Below are positions 1-6,387 of a stretch of 7,907 nt of DNA, piece after piece. Below the pieces are notes generated by a model. The model was not told where the DNA came from. It did no database searches and was given only the letters and a program-made list of their open reading frames with translations. Every line of letters begins with the position of its first letter. Position 1 is the first letter of the stretch. This DNA is from Acholeplasmataceae bacterium UBA2284 (GTDB lineage Bacteria > Bacillota_I > Bacilli_A > Acholeplasmatales > Acholeplasmataceae): the NCBI GenBank assembly GCA_002345705.1, contig DDWO01000006.1, positions 1 through 7,907 of the forward strand, written 5' to 3'. The position numbers and the translations under genes are program-made.

Positions 1-1175
1 ACGACAAAATCGACATCTGCTCTAGATAATGTTACAGCAGCACCTGGCTTTAAAAATGGAACAATCTTTGAGATTTCTTCTTTTTCACCAGTCACTGGGT
101 TTTTCACATTCGCTGTTGAATATAAGGTAATGAAGCTCATACCACCTTTAGAGTTTTGTGCTCCAACTGCAGTATCGACTTGACCACCTGTACCAGAAAA
201 TTGCTTAAATCCAATCGACTCAGATGCACATTGTCCAGTCAAGTCAATTTCAATGGTTGTATTAATTGAAACCTGATTATCATTTAATCCAATAATAGCA
301 GGGTCATTGACATAATGACCATTTAGAACCTGAACACTTGGATTGTTATCGATGAAATCATATAGCTCTTGAGTGCCTAATGCGAAACAACAAACATGCT
401 TACCCTTATGTGTTTTCTTCTTGGATCCGTTTGCTGCTCCAGCCTTCACTAATTTCATCAAGCCGGTTGTAAACATTTCAGTATGAATTCCTAAATCCTT
501 TTTATGAAGCAGCGCATGTGCGACTGCATTTGGAATACCGCCAATACCTAATTGAAGTGTTGAACCATTTTTTATCTTTTCGGCAATTAAATTTCCGATA
601 GCAATATCCTTTTCATTAGGAAGAGCATCCTGAAGCACTGGTGGATAGTAATCGACATCAATTAGATAATCAATATGACTTTGATGGATTTCTAAATCAC
701 CAAATGTTCTAGGGAACTTTGGACTGACCTCTAGGATCACGATATCAGCAAGCTCAATCGCTTCCTTTTCATAAACGTTTGATAATGAAAGAGATAGAAA
801 ACCATGTTGATCTGGAGGGGTTGCTGTACCTACAAAAATATTGGGTCTGGCATGTTCAAAACGTTTACGACCTGCAAGGTGTAAATGGTTTGGGATAAAG
901 CTTATATTTCCGTTTTCATGTGCCTTTCTTAGGGAAGCACCATAAAACCAGGAATCAATTGAAAATGAAGATTTGTATTTTGGGTTAATAAAAAATTCGC
1001 CATTTTCAATTGGTAAACAGTTTGTGACCTTTACACCAGTAACCTGATCAGCTATTTGATGTAATGCCAAAATAAATTCTTTAGGTTCAGCACCAGCCAT
1101 ACCGAATACAACAGTATCGTTTGATTTTACAAGACCAATAGCATCTTGCACAGTAATTTTCTTTGGAGTTTTCAT
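1..1175 (-). CDS. Acetyl-CoA hydrolase/CoA-transferase family protein (3' end beyond window)
   Basis: Reading leftward from ATG at 1175-1173, the frame is open to base 1, giving 391 codons with no stop; the family usually has about 430-450 residues, so roughly the last 40-60 are outside the window. The family (4-hydroxybutyrate, butyrate or acetate CoA-transferases and acetyl-CoA hydrolases) moves CoA between acyl-CoA and a free carboxylate through a glutamyl-CoA thioester, in the cytoplasm. Visible hallmarks are the glycine-rich LGIGGIP near residues 209-215, HTEMF with the probable catalytic Glu at 233, IEIDLTGQ followed by ESIG near 310-325, and FSGTGGQVD at 326-334. The start is supported by AAAGAGG seven bases upstream. 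The gene follows the transporter's binding-protein gene after 86 bp containing a long hairpin, so it may be read at reduced level from the same transcript. The acyl substrate cannot be told from the sequence. Confidence 0.9.
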   Translation of the reverse strand, partial: MKTPKKITVQDAIGLVKSNDTVVFGMAGAEPKEFILALHQIADQVTGVKVTNCLPIENGEFFINPKYKSSFSIDSWFYGASLRKAHENGNISFIPNHLHLAGRKRFEHARPNIFVGTATPPDQHGFLSLSLSNVYEKEAIELADIVILEVSPKFPRTFGDLEIHQSHIDYLIDVDYYPPVLQDALPNEKDIAIGNLIAEKIKNGSTLQLGIGGIPNAVAHALLHKKDLGIHTEMFTTGLMKLVKAGAANGSKKKTHKGKHVCCFALGTQELYDFIDNNPSVQVLNGHYVNDPAIIGLNDNQVSINTTIEIDLTGQCASESIGFKQFSGTGGQVDTAVGAQNSKGGMSFITLYSTANVKNPVTGEKEEISKIVPFLKPGAAVTLSRADVDFV

Positions 1176-1182
1176 ATTCAAA

Positions 1183-1189
1183 CCTCTTT
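1183..1189 (-). promoter_or_regulatory. Ribosome binding site of the CoA-transferase gene
   Basis: On the minus strand AAAGAGG lies seven bases before the ATG at 1175. It fixes that ATG as the start and shows that the gene has its own initiation signal, independent of the preceding cistron. Confidence 0.75.
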
Positions 1190-1196
1190 CTAGATT

Positions 1197-1247
1197 AACA
1201 TATTAAGATGAGGGGAGAGTTTCCCCTCCCCATCATTTTAACATATT
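1197..1247. terminator. Long intercistronic hairpin (terminator- or attenuator-like)
   Basis: An imperfect inverted repeat of about 20 bp lies between the binding-protein and CoA-transferase genes. The inner arms GGGGAG (1212-1217) and CTCCCC (1226-1231) are perfect and enclose an 8-nt loop. Outside a single unpaired base (1232), pairing continues through 1208-1211/1233-1236, one weak pair (1207/1237), and 1197-1206/1238-1247, with a few wobbles. In the sense of the operon (minus) there is no U-tract after the stem, so strong intrinsic termination is not expected. Partial attenuation or 3'-end protection of the upstream transporter mRNA is more likely. In the plus direction the stem is followed after two bases by seven T (1250-1256), which is a good intrinsic terminator for antisense transcription, although no plus-strand gene is seen here. 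Confidence 0.65.
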
Positions 1248-1261
1248 GATTTTTTTAAAAC

Positions 1262-3016
1262 TTATTTTCCTTGAATAATTGAAATATCTTCGATGTCTCT
1301 AACTTTAGCCCATCTTGGTGCATCGCCTGAATTGTCTAATTGTAGTAATGCCATTGAAGCAATACCCCAACGCTTACCATTTGTATAGTCAACTGTACCA
1401 CCCATTGGAACTTCAATTGGAGCTTCTTCCATAGCCTTAATGTAAGATTCCCAAGTTAAAGTATCTGTACCAACACGTTCAATACCTTCAACAAAGATTG
1501 CAGCAGCAATATAACCAGCCATTGCATAAGCATTTGCAGAGTAATTTGCATAATTAGCATTTGTCATATCAGTAGCAAATGTCCAATAAGCATCAGAGAA
1601 GCCTAATGTACCAGCTGGGTCAACGATATCTAACCAAGCGTTCGCATACATATCAAATGCGTAATCAATTGCAGGATCTACAGAAGTTGCATCAGCATTT
1701 ACATAAGAAGTAAATACAGGAACTGTTAAACCATTTGAATTAAGTGCACCTACAGCAGCCTTGAATGGAGCTTGGTTAGATGCAACGATGACAGCACCAA
1801 CACCTGCAGTTACGAAATCAAGAACAGCACTGTTTAAAGCTGATGTATCAGCAGCTGAGAATGACTTGTAAATGAAATCATTTCTTCTACCTTCAGTAAT
1901 TGCTTGAACTTCAATACCAGCCTTGATACTGTTACCAGCGTCATCAGCAGTATATAGAACACCAACCTTAGCTGTGTCGCCAAGTTTTTGATCTTTATTT
2001 GCACCGAATAGTGCTTCGTTTAATGCACGAGCAGTCATAATTCTTCCGTCTGTCTTATAGATTGGTTGAACAGCCATAACTGGGTTACCAATAGATTGTT
2101 CAAAATATAATGAGTTGATACCAGTAGCAGCATAAACCATTGGAATACCAACAGTTTGGATTAAACCAACTGTAGCACCAACTGTAGGAGTACCGAAGTG
2201 ACCAACTAAAGCAAATACGTTATCTTCTTCAATTAATTGCTTAGTATAGTTAAGACCATTTGTAGCATCAAAACCATCATCATAAGTTACGAACTCTAAA
2301 GTACGACCAGCAATACCACCACCATCATTAATCTTCTTGAAGTAAGCTTGGATACCAGCATTGAATGGTACACCAACAGCTGCGAAGAATCCTGAAGTTG
2401 CAGCAGTGTTACCTACAGTAATTGTAGTTGCTGTTACACCTTGGACAGTGATTGCTCTAACGCTATATAAGAATGGCACAGAGAAACCGCTCATAACAAC
2501 TCTAGCTTCTGAATTTGTCTTTAATGAAGTTGTGTCAAATCCACTAATTGTATAAGCAGTAGCAACTTCCTTAACACCATTTCTATAAATCGCATTGACA
2601 ACCATACCAGCGTTGTCAAAATCTTCACCTAGGTTATAAGTTTGCTTTGTAGGTAGATCAGTAATCTTAAGTAGCATTAAGACTTTACCTTGAGTTTCAT
2701 CAAACACTAGATAAACGATTTGAATAGATTTTCCCCCATAACTGATTGTAAGTGTCTTTTCACCATAGATTGTTGTGTTGAATCCTGATACAACATAATC
2801 ATCTGCTGTTAATAGCTTATCAGTTCCATCTGAAAAATTTGCTCTAACTTGTAATCCAGCTAAATCAATTTCTTCACCAACTTGATATTCTAACTTAGTA
2901 GCGCTACTTAACATAAATAAGCTGTCTACTGTAGCCTCTTCGATGACTGGATCAGTACATGCAGCTAATCCGAATGCAGCGAATAAAGTTAATAGAATGA
3001 ATAATACTTTTTTCAT
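1262..3016 (-). CDS. LIV-type ABC transporter substrate-binding lipoprotein with two N-terminal Ig-like domains
   Basis: This 584-residue lipoprotein is the extracytoplasmic substrate receptor of the transporter encoded upstream. It has a basic N-terminus (MKK), a hydrophobic stretch and a lipobox LAAC, so Cys20 is the probable lipidated residue. Residues about 33-105 and 115-188 are two related Ig-like modules of Big_3 type: both carry a Y-x-(V/L)-G-E start, an AGL/AGM-x-V strand, a (S/R)-(D/N)-G turn and SGF(N/D)TT. The ligand-binding domain (Peripla_BP_6, type I fold) runs from about 193 to the end, opening with GVTATTITVG and including GGGIAGR, VGHFGTPT and GIPMVYAATG. This domain alone, about 390 residues, matches the usual length of LivJ/LivK-like proteins, so the Ig pair is an addition. 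AAGGAG sits five bases before the ATG. The gene lies last among the transporter genes, separated from livF by 58 bp. The ligand is not deducible; branched-chain amino acids are the family default. Confidence 0.93.
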   Translation of the reverse strand: MKKVLFILLTLFAAFGLAACTDPVIEEATVDSLFMLSSATKLEYQVGEEIDLAGLQVRANFSDGTDKLLTADDYVVSGFNTTIYGEKTLTISYGGKSIQIVYLVFDETQGKVLMLLKITDLPTKQTYNLGEDFDNAGMVVNAIYRNGVKEVATAYTISGFDTTSLKTNSEARVVMSGFSVPFLYSVRAITVQGVTATTITVGNTAATSGFFAAVGVPFNAGIQAYFKKINDGGGIAGRTLEFVTYDDGFDATNGLNYTKQLIEEDNVFALVGHFGTPTVGATVGLIQTVGIPMVYAATGINSLYFEQSIGNPVMAVQPIYKTDGRIMTARALNEALFGANKDQKLGDTAKVGVLYTADDAGNSIKAGIEVQAITEGRRNDFIYKSFSAADTSALNSAVLDFVTAGVGAVIVASNQAPFKAAVGALNSNGLTVPVFTSYVNADATSVDPAIDYAFDMYANAWLDIVDPAGTLGFSDAYWTFATDMTNANYANYSANAYAMAGYIAAAIFVEGIERVGTDTLTWESYIKAMEEAPIEVPMGGTVDYTNGKRWGIASMALLQLDNSGDAPRWAKVRDIEDISIIQGK

Positions 3017-3021
3017 ATTTT

Positions 3022-3027
3022 CTCCTT
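3022..3027 (-). promoter_or_regulatory. Strong ribosome binding site of the binding-protein gene
   Basis: Minus-strand AAGGAG stands five bases before the ATG at 3016, in an A-rich, poorly structured leader. Together these predict efficient initiation, as suits a receptor needed in excess over the membrane subunits. Confidence 0.8.
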
Positions 3028-3052
3028 TTTCTTGCCTTTTGGCTATGTATTT

Positions 3053-3067
3053 CTGTTCTGAGAACAG
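3053..3067. promoter_or_regulatory. Perfect 15-bp palindrome in the livF / binding-protein gap (operator-like)
   Basis: CTGTTCT-G-AGAACAG is two perfectly complementary 7-bp arms around one central base. It begins eight bases after the livF stop and lies 37 bases before the binding-protein start. With one central base it is better shaped for a dimeric DNA-binding protein than for an RNA hairpin, although a 5-bp stem with a 5-nt loop could form. No U-tract follows, so it is not a terminator, and no clear -35/-10 pair was found next to it. The sequence is seen directly; the regulatory role is inferred. Confidence 0.4.
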
Positions 3068-3074
3068 TTTTTAC

Positions 3075-3845
3075 CTATTTTTTTGTTCCTAGGTATGCGT
3101 TCACTAGCTCTTCATCATTCAAGAGTTCATGTCCTGTACCTTGTTTCTTTACTAAACCTAATTCTAGTAAATATGCATAATCAGCAATCTTTAATGTCTG
3201 ATAAGCATTTTGTTCTACGATGAGTATCGTTCTTCCAGATTCCTTAATCTTTTGAATGATATCAAAGATACTTCTTACAATCAGTGGAGCAAGCCCTAAT
3301 GATGGTTCATCGAGTAAAAGTAACTTTGGCTTACCCATCAGTGCCCTTCCAATGGCTAGCATTTGCTGTTCACCACCAGATAGTGTAGATGCTTGTTGTT
3401 TTTTTCTTTCTCCTAAGATAGGGAAATAAGTATAAACAACATCTAGCATTTCTTGGACCTGTTGTTTAACTGAAATCTTAATCGTTGTTTCGATATCATT
3501 TTCAACAACGGTTCTTAGCTCAGGCTTTAATGAATAAGCACCAACGCGTAGATTTTCTTCAACAGTTAGACCGTAGAAGATCATTCTTCCTTCTGGTGAT
3601 TGCAAAATTCCCTTGGATGCTATTTTGTGAGGATCCTTGTTGGTGATATCCTCACCATCAAAAATGATTTGTCCGGATTTCACTCTGGTTGCTCCAGATA
3701 CACTTCGAATTAATGTCGATTTTCCTGCACCATTGGCACCGAGTATTGCAACAATCTTTCCTTCAGGAACTGATAGATTAACTCCCTTAACTGCCTTAAT
3801 AATTCCATAGTCAATGACTAGGTCTTTGATTTCTAATAGAGCCAA
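3075..3845 (-). CDS. livF: LIV-type ABC transporter ATP-binding protein LivF
   Basis: This is one of the two cytoplasmic ATPases driving import through LivH/LivM. Counting from the TTG start, the 256-residue protein has Walker A GANGAGKS at 36-43, a Q-loop in QSPEGR at 82-87, the signature LSGGEQQ at 155-161, and Walker B LLLLDEP ending with the catalytic Glu at 180. The usual H-loop His is Gln (VEQNA, Gln212), which is normal for LivF. The C-terminus AYLG is also typical. A GTG at 3854 could add three residues, but the GGAGG at 3854-3858 would then abut the start codon; eight bases separate it from TTG at 3845, so TTG is preferred. The protein is about 20 residues longer than E. coli LivF because of an extra, mostly helical and charged segment near 108-133 in the helical subdomain. 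The TTG follows the livG stop by one base, indicating coupled translation. Confidence 0.95.
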   Translation of the reverse strand: MALLEIKDLVIDYGIIKAVKGVNLSVPEGKIVAILGANGAGKSTLIRSVSGATRVKSGQIIFDGEDITNKDPHKIASKGILQSPEGRMIFYGLTVEENLRVGAYSLKPELRTVVENDIETTIKISVKQQVQEMLDVVYTYFPILGERKKQQASTLSGGEQQMLAIGRALMGKPKLLLLDEPSLGLAPLIVRSIFDIIQKIKESGRTILIVEQNAYQTLKIADYAYLLELGLVKKQGTGHELLNDEELVNAYLGTKK

Positions 3846-3846
3846 T

Positions 3847-5307
3847 TTACTCACCTCCTAAATATGCTTCTTGAACGACTGGACTTTTTTGAATTTCAGA
3901 GGCAGTGCCTATAGCAAGCTTTCTACCAAAAGATATTGCACAAATCGTATCACATATACTCATTACAAGTCCCATGTCATGTTCGACAAGGAATATTGTG
4001 CAGTGATAGTCACTTTGAATCTTTTTGATGGTATGTGCAAGCTCTTCAGTTTCTGCATCATTTAGTCCTGCAGCCGGTTCATCAAGGATGATGAGACTTG
4101 GATTGGTCATCAATGTTCTAGCAAGCTCAATACGCTTTAAGACACCATAGGGTAATCCGATTGGATAAAAGTGCTTATAGGCGATTAAATTCAAGTCAGT
4201 TAAGATCTTTTCTGCTCTCGCACGAAGTATGGATTCCTCTCTCTTATAGCTGAAGGTTTGAAAGGAATGATGAACAAATCTTGAACGATATAATGAATGT
4301 GCACCGACTAGCATGTTATCTAAGATGGAGAGCTCCCAAATGAGTTCTACGTTTTGGAATGTTCTAACAATACCTGTCTGAATAACATCATGAACCTTAT
4401 AGGAATTTAAGTTAAGTACTCTACCATTTGGATCTCTATAAAGTACCTTTCCTTGTGTTGACTTATAAAACTGTGTAATACAGTTAAATACGGTTGTCTT
4501 ACCAGCTCCATTTGGACCAATCAGTCCAAATATTTCTCCCTTTTTAACCTCAAAGGTCAACTGATCGACTGCCTTAAGACCACCAAACTGCATCGTTAGG
4601 TTATCAATCTTTAGAATGGAGTCACTAGAAATAATGGAATCCATTTTTTCTTGTTCCTCTGGATTTAAGGATAATTGATCATTTAGCTTCTTTTTTTGTT
4701 TTTCTAGCTTAGATTCAAGTGAGATGACCTTGGATTTAGATTTTTCAGAAGCCTTAATTTTTAAATCTGCAACATGTTTTTTATAGCCTTCTAATTCCTT
4801 AGCTACCAATTGACCCACTTCAATCTTTAAATTTTGATAAACCTTTTGGTTTGCCTCTAATCTGGAATTTGAATATTTTCTATTGCTATAGGTCTCAATC
4901 AAAAGATTTTTTTCATCTGTAATTCTCTTTGTTAATGCTTCAACTTGTTGATCTAATAAAGCCTTTGCTTGTTCAAGCTTAACTTGATCAGTTCCTAATT
5001 TGAGTTTTTTACGATGATATGATGTGTGATAAGCTCTTTTCTTCCAGTAATACTCTTTATCTAGCTTAGCAAGCTTATCCTTTGTGAAGTGGTTCAAATA
5101 CTCTTGATTAGATAGTGTATCTAATTCAACTTCGATTAATCTTGGTAAATATTTCTTCTTCAAGCTTTTTTCTTTTTTCATTAGCTTAGCATCCAATTTT
5201 TCCTGGTAGACAGGTAGATATGCCTTGGATAGCTCGATTTGATATTCTAATGATGCAATGCTTCTTTCAAGAAGGAATGTTTTAGACATCTTATTGGTCT
5301 TTTCCAT
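3847..5307 (-). CDS. livG: LIV-type ABC transporter ATP-binding protein LivG with N-terminal coiled-coil extension
   Basis: The C-terminal part, residues about 231-486, is a complete LivG ATPase (E. coli LivG is 255 residues): Walker A GPNGAGKT at 264-271, Q-loop Gln318 in RTFQNV, Walker B with Asp409-Glu410 in ILDEPAAGLN, H-loop His443 in VEHDMG, and a C-terminal AYLGGE. The signature is degenerate, LPYGV at 385-389. Preceding it are about 230 residues, rich in Lys, Glu, Leu and Gln, with no proline between 55 and 216 and very few glycines. That fits a long helical coiled coil without signal peptide or membrane segment. The extension is continuous with the ATPase in one frame. The ATG at 5307 has AAGGAG seven bases upstream, inside livM, so the full-length form is expected; the alternative Met7 at 5289 lacks a comparable site. 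The gene overlaps livM by 17 nt. The role of the extension is unknown. Confidence 0.95.
   Translation of the reverse strand: MEKTNKMSKTFLLERSIASLEYQIELSKAYLPVYQEKLDAKLMKKEKSLKKKYLPRLIEVELDTLSNQEYLNHFTKDKLAKLDKEYYWKKRAYHTSYHRKKLKLGTDQVKLEQAKALLDQQVEALTKRITDEKNLLIETYSNRKYSNSRLEANQKVYQNLKIEVGQLVAKELEGYKKHVADLKIKASEKSKSKVISLESKLEKQKKKLNDQLSLNPEEQEKMDSIISSDSILKIDNLTMQFGGLKAVDQLTFEVKKGEIFGLIGPNGAGKTTVFNCITQFYKSTQGKVLYRDPNGRVLNLNSYKVHDVIQTGIVRTFQNVELIWELSILDNMLVGAHSLYRSRFVHHSFQTFSYKREESILRARAEKILTDLNLIAYKHFYPIGLPYGVLKRIELARTLMTNPSLIILDEPAAGLNDAETEELAHTIKKIQSDYHCTIFLVEHDMGLVMSICDTICAISFGRKLAIGTASEIQKSPVVQEAYLGGE
3854..3858 (-). promoter_or_regulatory. Ribosome binding site of livF inside the livG 3' end (decides the TTG start)
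   Basis: Minus-strand GGAGG encodes part of the last codons of livG (Gly-Gly-Glu-stop) and is the only Shine-Dalgarno near the livF start. It directly abuts the GTG at 3854 but lies eight bases from the TTG at 3845, so TTG is the better initiation codon. Confidence 0.65.
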
Positions 5308-6385
5308 ATTTGTACTCCTTCCATAAAAGATTTAGTTTTTTATAAAGCTTGATAATGAATTGCTTTAAATCGGTGAAAAGCTTAATGACTCCACCTGGAT
5401 AAAACATAACGACTAATATAATGAGTGCTCCTGAAAACATAAGGTAGGCGTTCGTATACTTCTGAAAGAATGGAATTTTAACTAAAATAATATCCTTCAT
5501 TCCAAAAATGATAAATGTACCAATTAAAACACCCCAGATATTTTTCATCCCACCGATGACAACTGCTGCAAGCACGTTTAGAGATAAATCAATACCCCAG
5601 TTGCTTGGATAGCTTGTTGTAAAGCGTAGCATATGAAGCATTCCACCTGCAACTGCTAAGAATGTAGCAAGTAAAAATGCAATTAAACGATATTTTAAAA
5701 TGCTTATTCCCATTGCTTGTGCTGCGGATGTTGAATTTTTAATGGAAAGCATTGCACGACCTGTAGGACTATTGATAATATTAATTACCCAAACCATTGT
5801 AATAACCATTAAACCAATGATAATATATTGCATCGGATTGTATCTGAGTGCTGTCGAGCTATATAATCCGAAGAATGTGATGCCTTCTGTAAGTCTCATT
5901 CCAAATGCTCCACCTGTTAAAGGAGAGTTTTGGAAAAAGTTTTTGAGTAGCTCAGCTAATGCGAGTGTTAGGATTGCTAGATACATACCTTCAATTCGAA
6001 GGGATATAAAACCAACCATCACACCTAGACCTAAGGAAACTGCAATACCTACAATAAATGCGAGCTCAGCAGACATCCCTACTGTTTGAAATAAATAACC
6101 GATTAAATAGGATCCTAATCCCATAAATCCTGCAGTACCAAGTGATGCAAGTCCTGCATATCCAAGCAGTAATAGGAACCCTAAGGCTACGATATAACGA
6201 ATTAAGACTGGTGCAACAAAGTTGAGTAGGGATGGCTTCACTAAGCCAGTAGCACCAAATACTTGTAATAGAACTAACATAAGCCCTAAGACCAAGATTG
6301 GGAAATATGGATGCTTAGAGATTCTTGCGAATTTAGACTTTAGTGTCTCCAGATTACTTTTTGGTTTTTGATGTTCTAGTTGCAT
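5291..6385 (-). CDS. livM: LIV-type ABC transporter permease LivM
   Basis: This 364-residue polytopic membrane protein is one half of the substrate channel and pairs with LivH. Family landmarks are GYAGLASLGTAGF at 75-87 (the position of the usual G-x-x-G-x-x-S-L-G motif), LTGGAFGM at 156-163, an EAA-like cytoplasmic loop at about 209-230 (GRAMLSIKNS...AQAMGI) that should contact an ATPase, and VVIGGMKNIWG at 275-285. The first transmembrane segment starts near residue 29 after a hydrophilic, basic N-terminal tail. After the last hydrophobic helix (about 315-329) there is a basic, aromatic tail of roughly 30 residues (335-364), longer than the short tail typical of the family. ATG at 6385 has AAGG seven bases upstream, inside livH, and follows the livH stop by 2 nt. 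The 3' end overlaps the livG start by 17 nt. Confidence 0.95.
   Translation of the reverse strand: MQLEHQKPKSNLETLKSKFARISKHPYFPILVLGLMLVLLQVFGATGLVKPSLLNFVAPVLIRYIVALGFLLLLGYAGLASLGTAGFMGLGSYLIGYLFQTVGMSAELAFIVGIAVSLGLGVMVGFISLRIEGMYLAILTLALAELLKNFFQNSPLTGGAFGMRLTEGITFFGLYSSTALRYNPMQYIIIGLMVITMVWVINIINSPTGRAMLSIKNSTSAAQAMGISILKYRLIAFLLATFLAVAGGMLHMLRFTTSYPSNWGIDLSLNVLAAVVIGGMKNIWGVLIGTFIIFGMKDIILVKIPFFQKYTNAYLMFSGALIILVVMFYPGGVIKLFTDLKQFIIKLYKKLNLLWKEYKYGKDQ
5315..5320 (-). promoter_or_regulatory. Ribosome binding site of livG inside livM
   Basis: Minus-strand AAGGAG lies seven bases before the ATG at 5307 and within the last codons of livM. It supports translation from the first Met, so the coiled-coil extension is made. 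It also implies that livG initiation is coupled to ribosomes finishing livM. Confidence 0.75.
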
Positions 6386-6387
6386 AA

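Noticed and set aside
2361..2555. Short plus-strand frames at 2361-2555, 3871-4065 and 6938-7180
   Set aside because: All are shadows within the receptor, livG and livH genes respectively, with no independent evidence.
3017..3074. Riboswitch, T-box leader or promoter before the receptor gene
   Set aside because: The gap is only 58 nt, too short for a riboswitch or T-box, and no recognisable -35/-10 pair was seen; only the palindrome and ribosome site are supported.
3207..3215. Missing H-loop histidine in LivF (VEQNA) as a sign of inactivation
   Set aside because: Gln at this position is the normal LivF family sequence (E. coli LivF also has VEQNA), so it is not a defect.
5700..6089. 129-codon plus-strand open frame antisense to livM
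   Set aside because: It lies wholly inside a clear LivM gene, shows no family motif, and is the kind of antisense frame that hydrophobic membrane genes often leave open.
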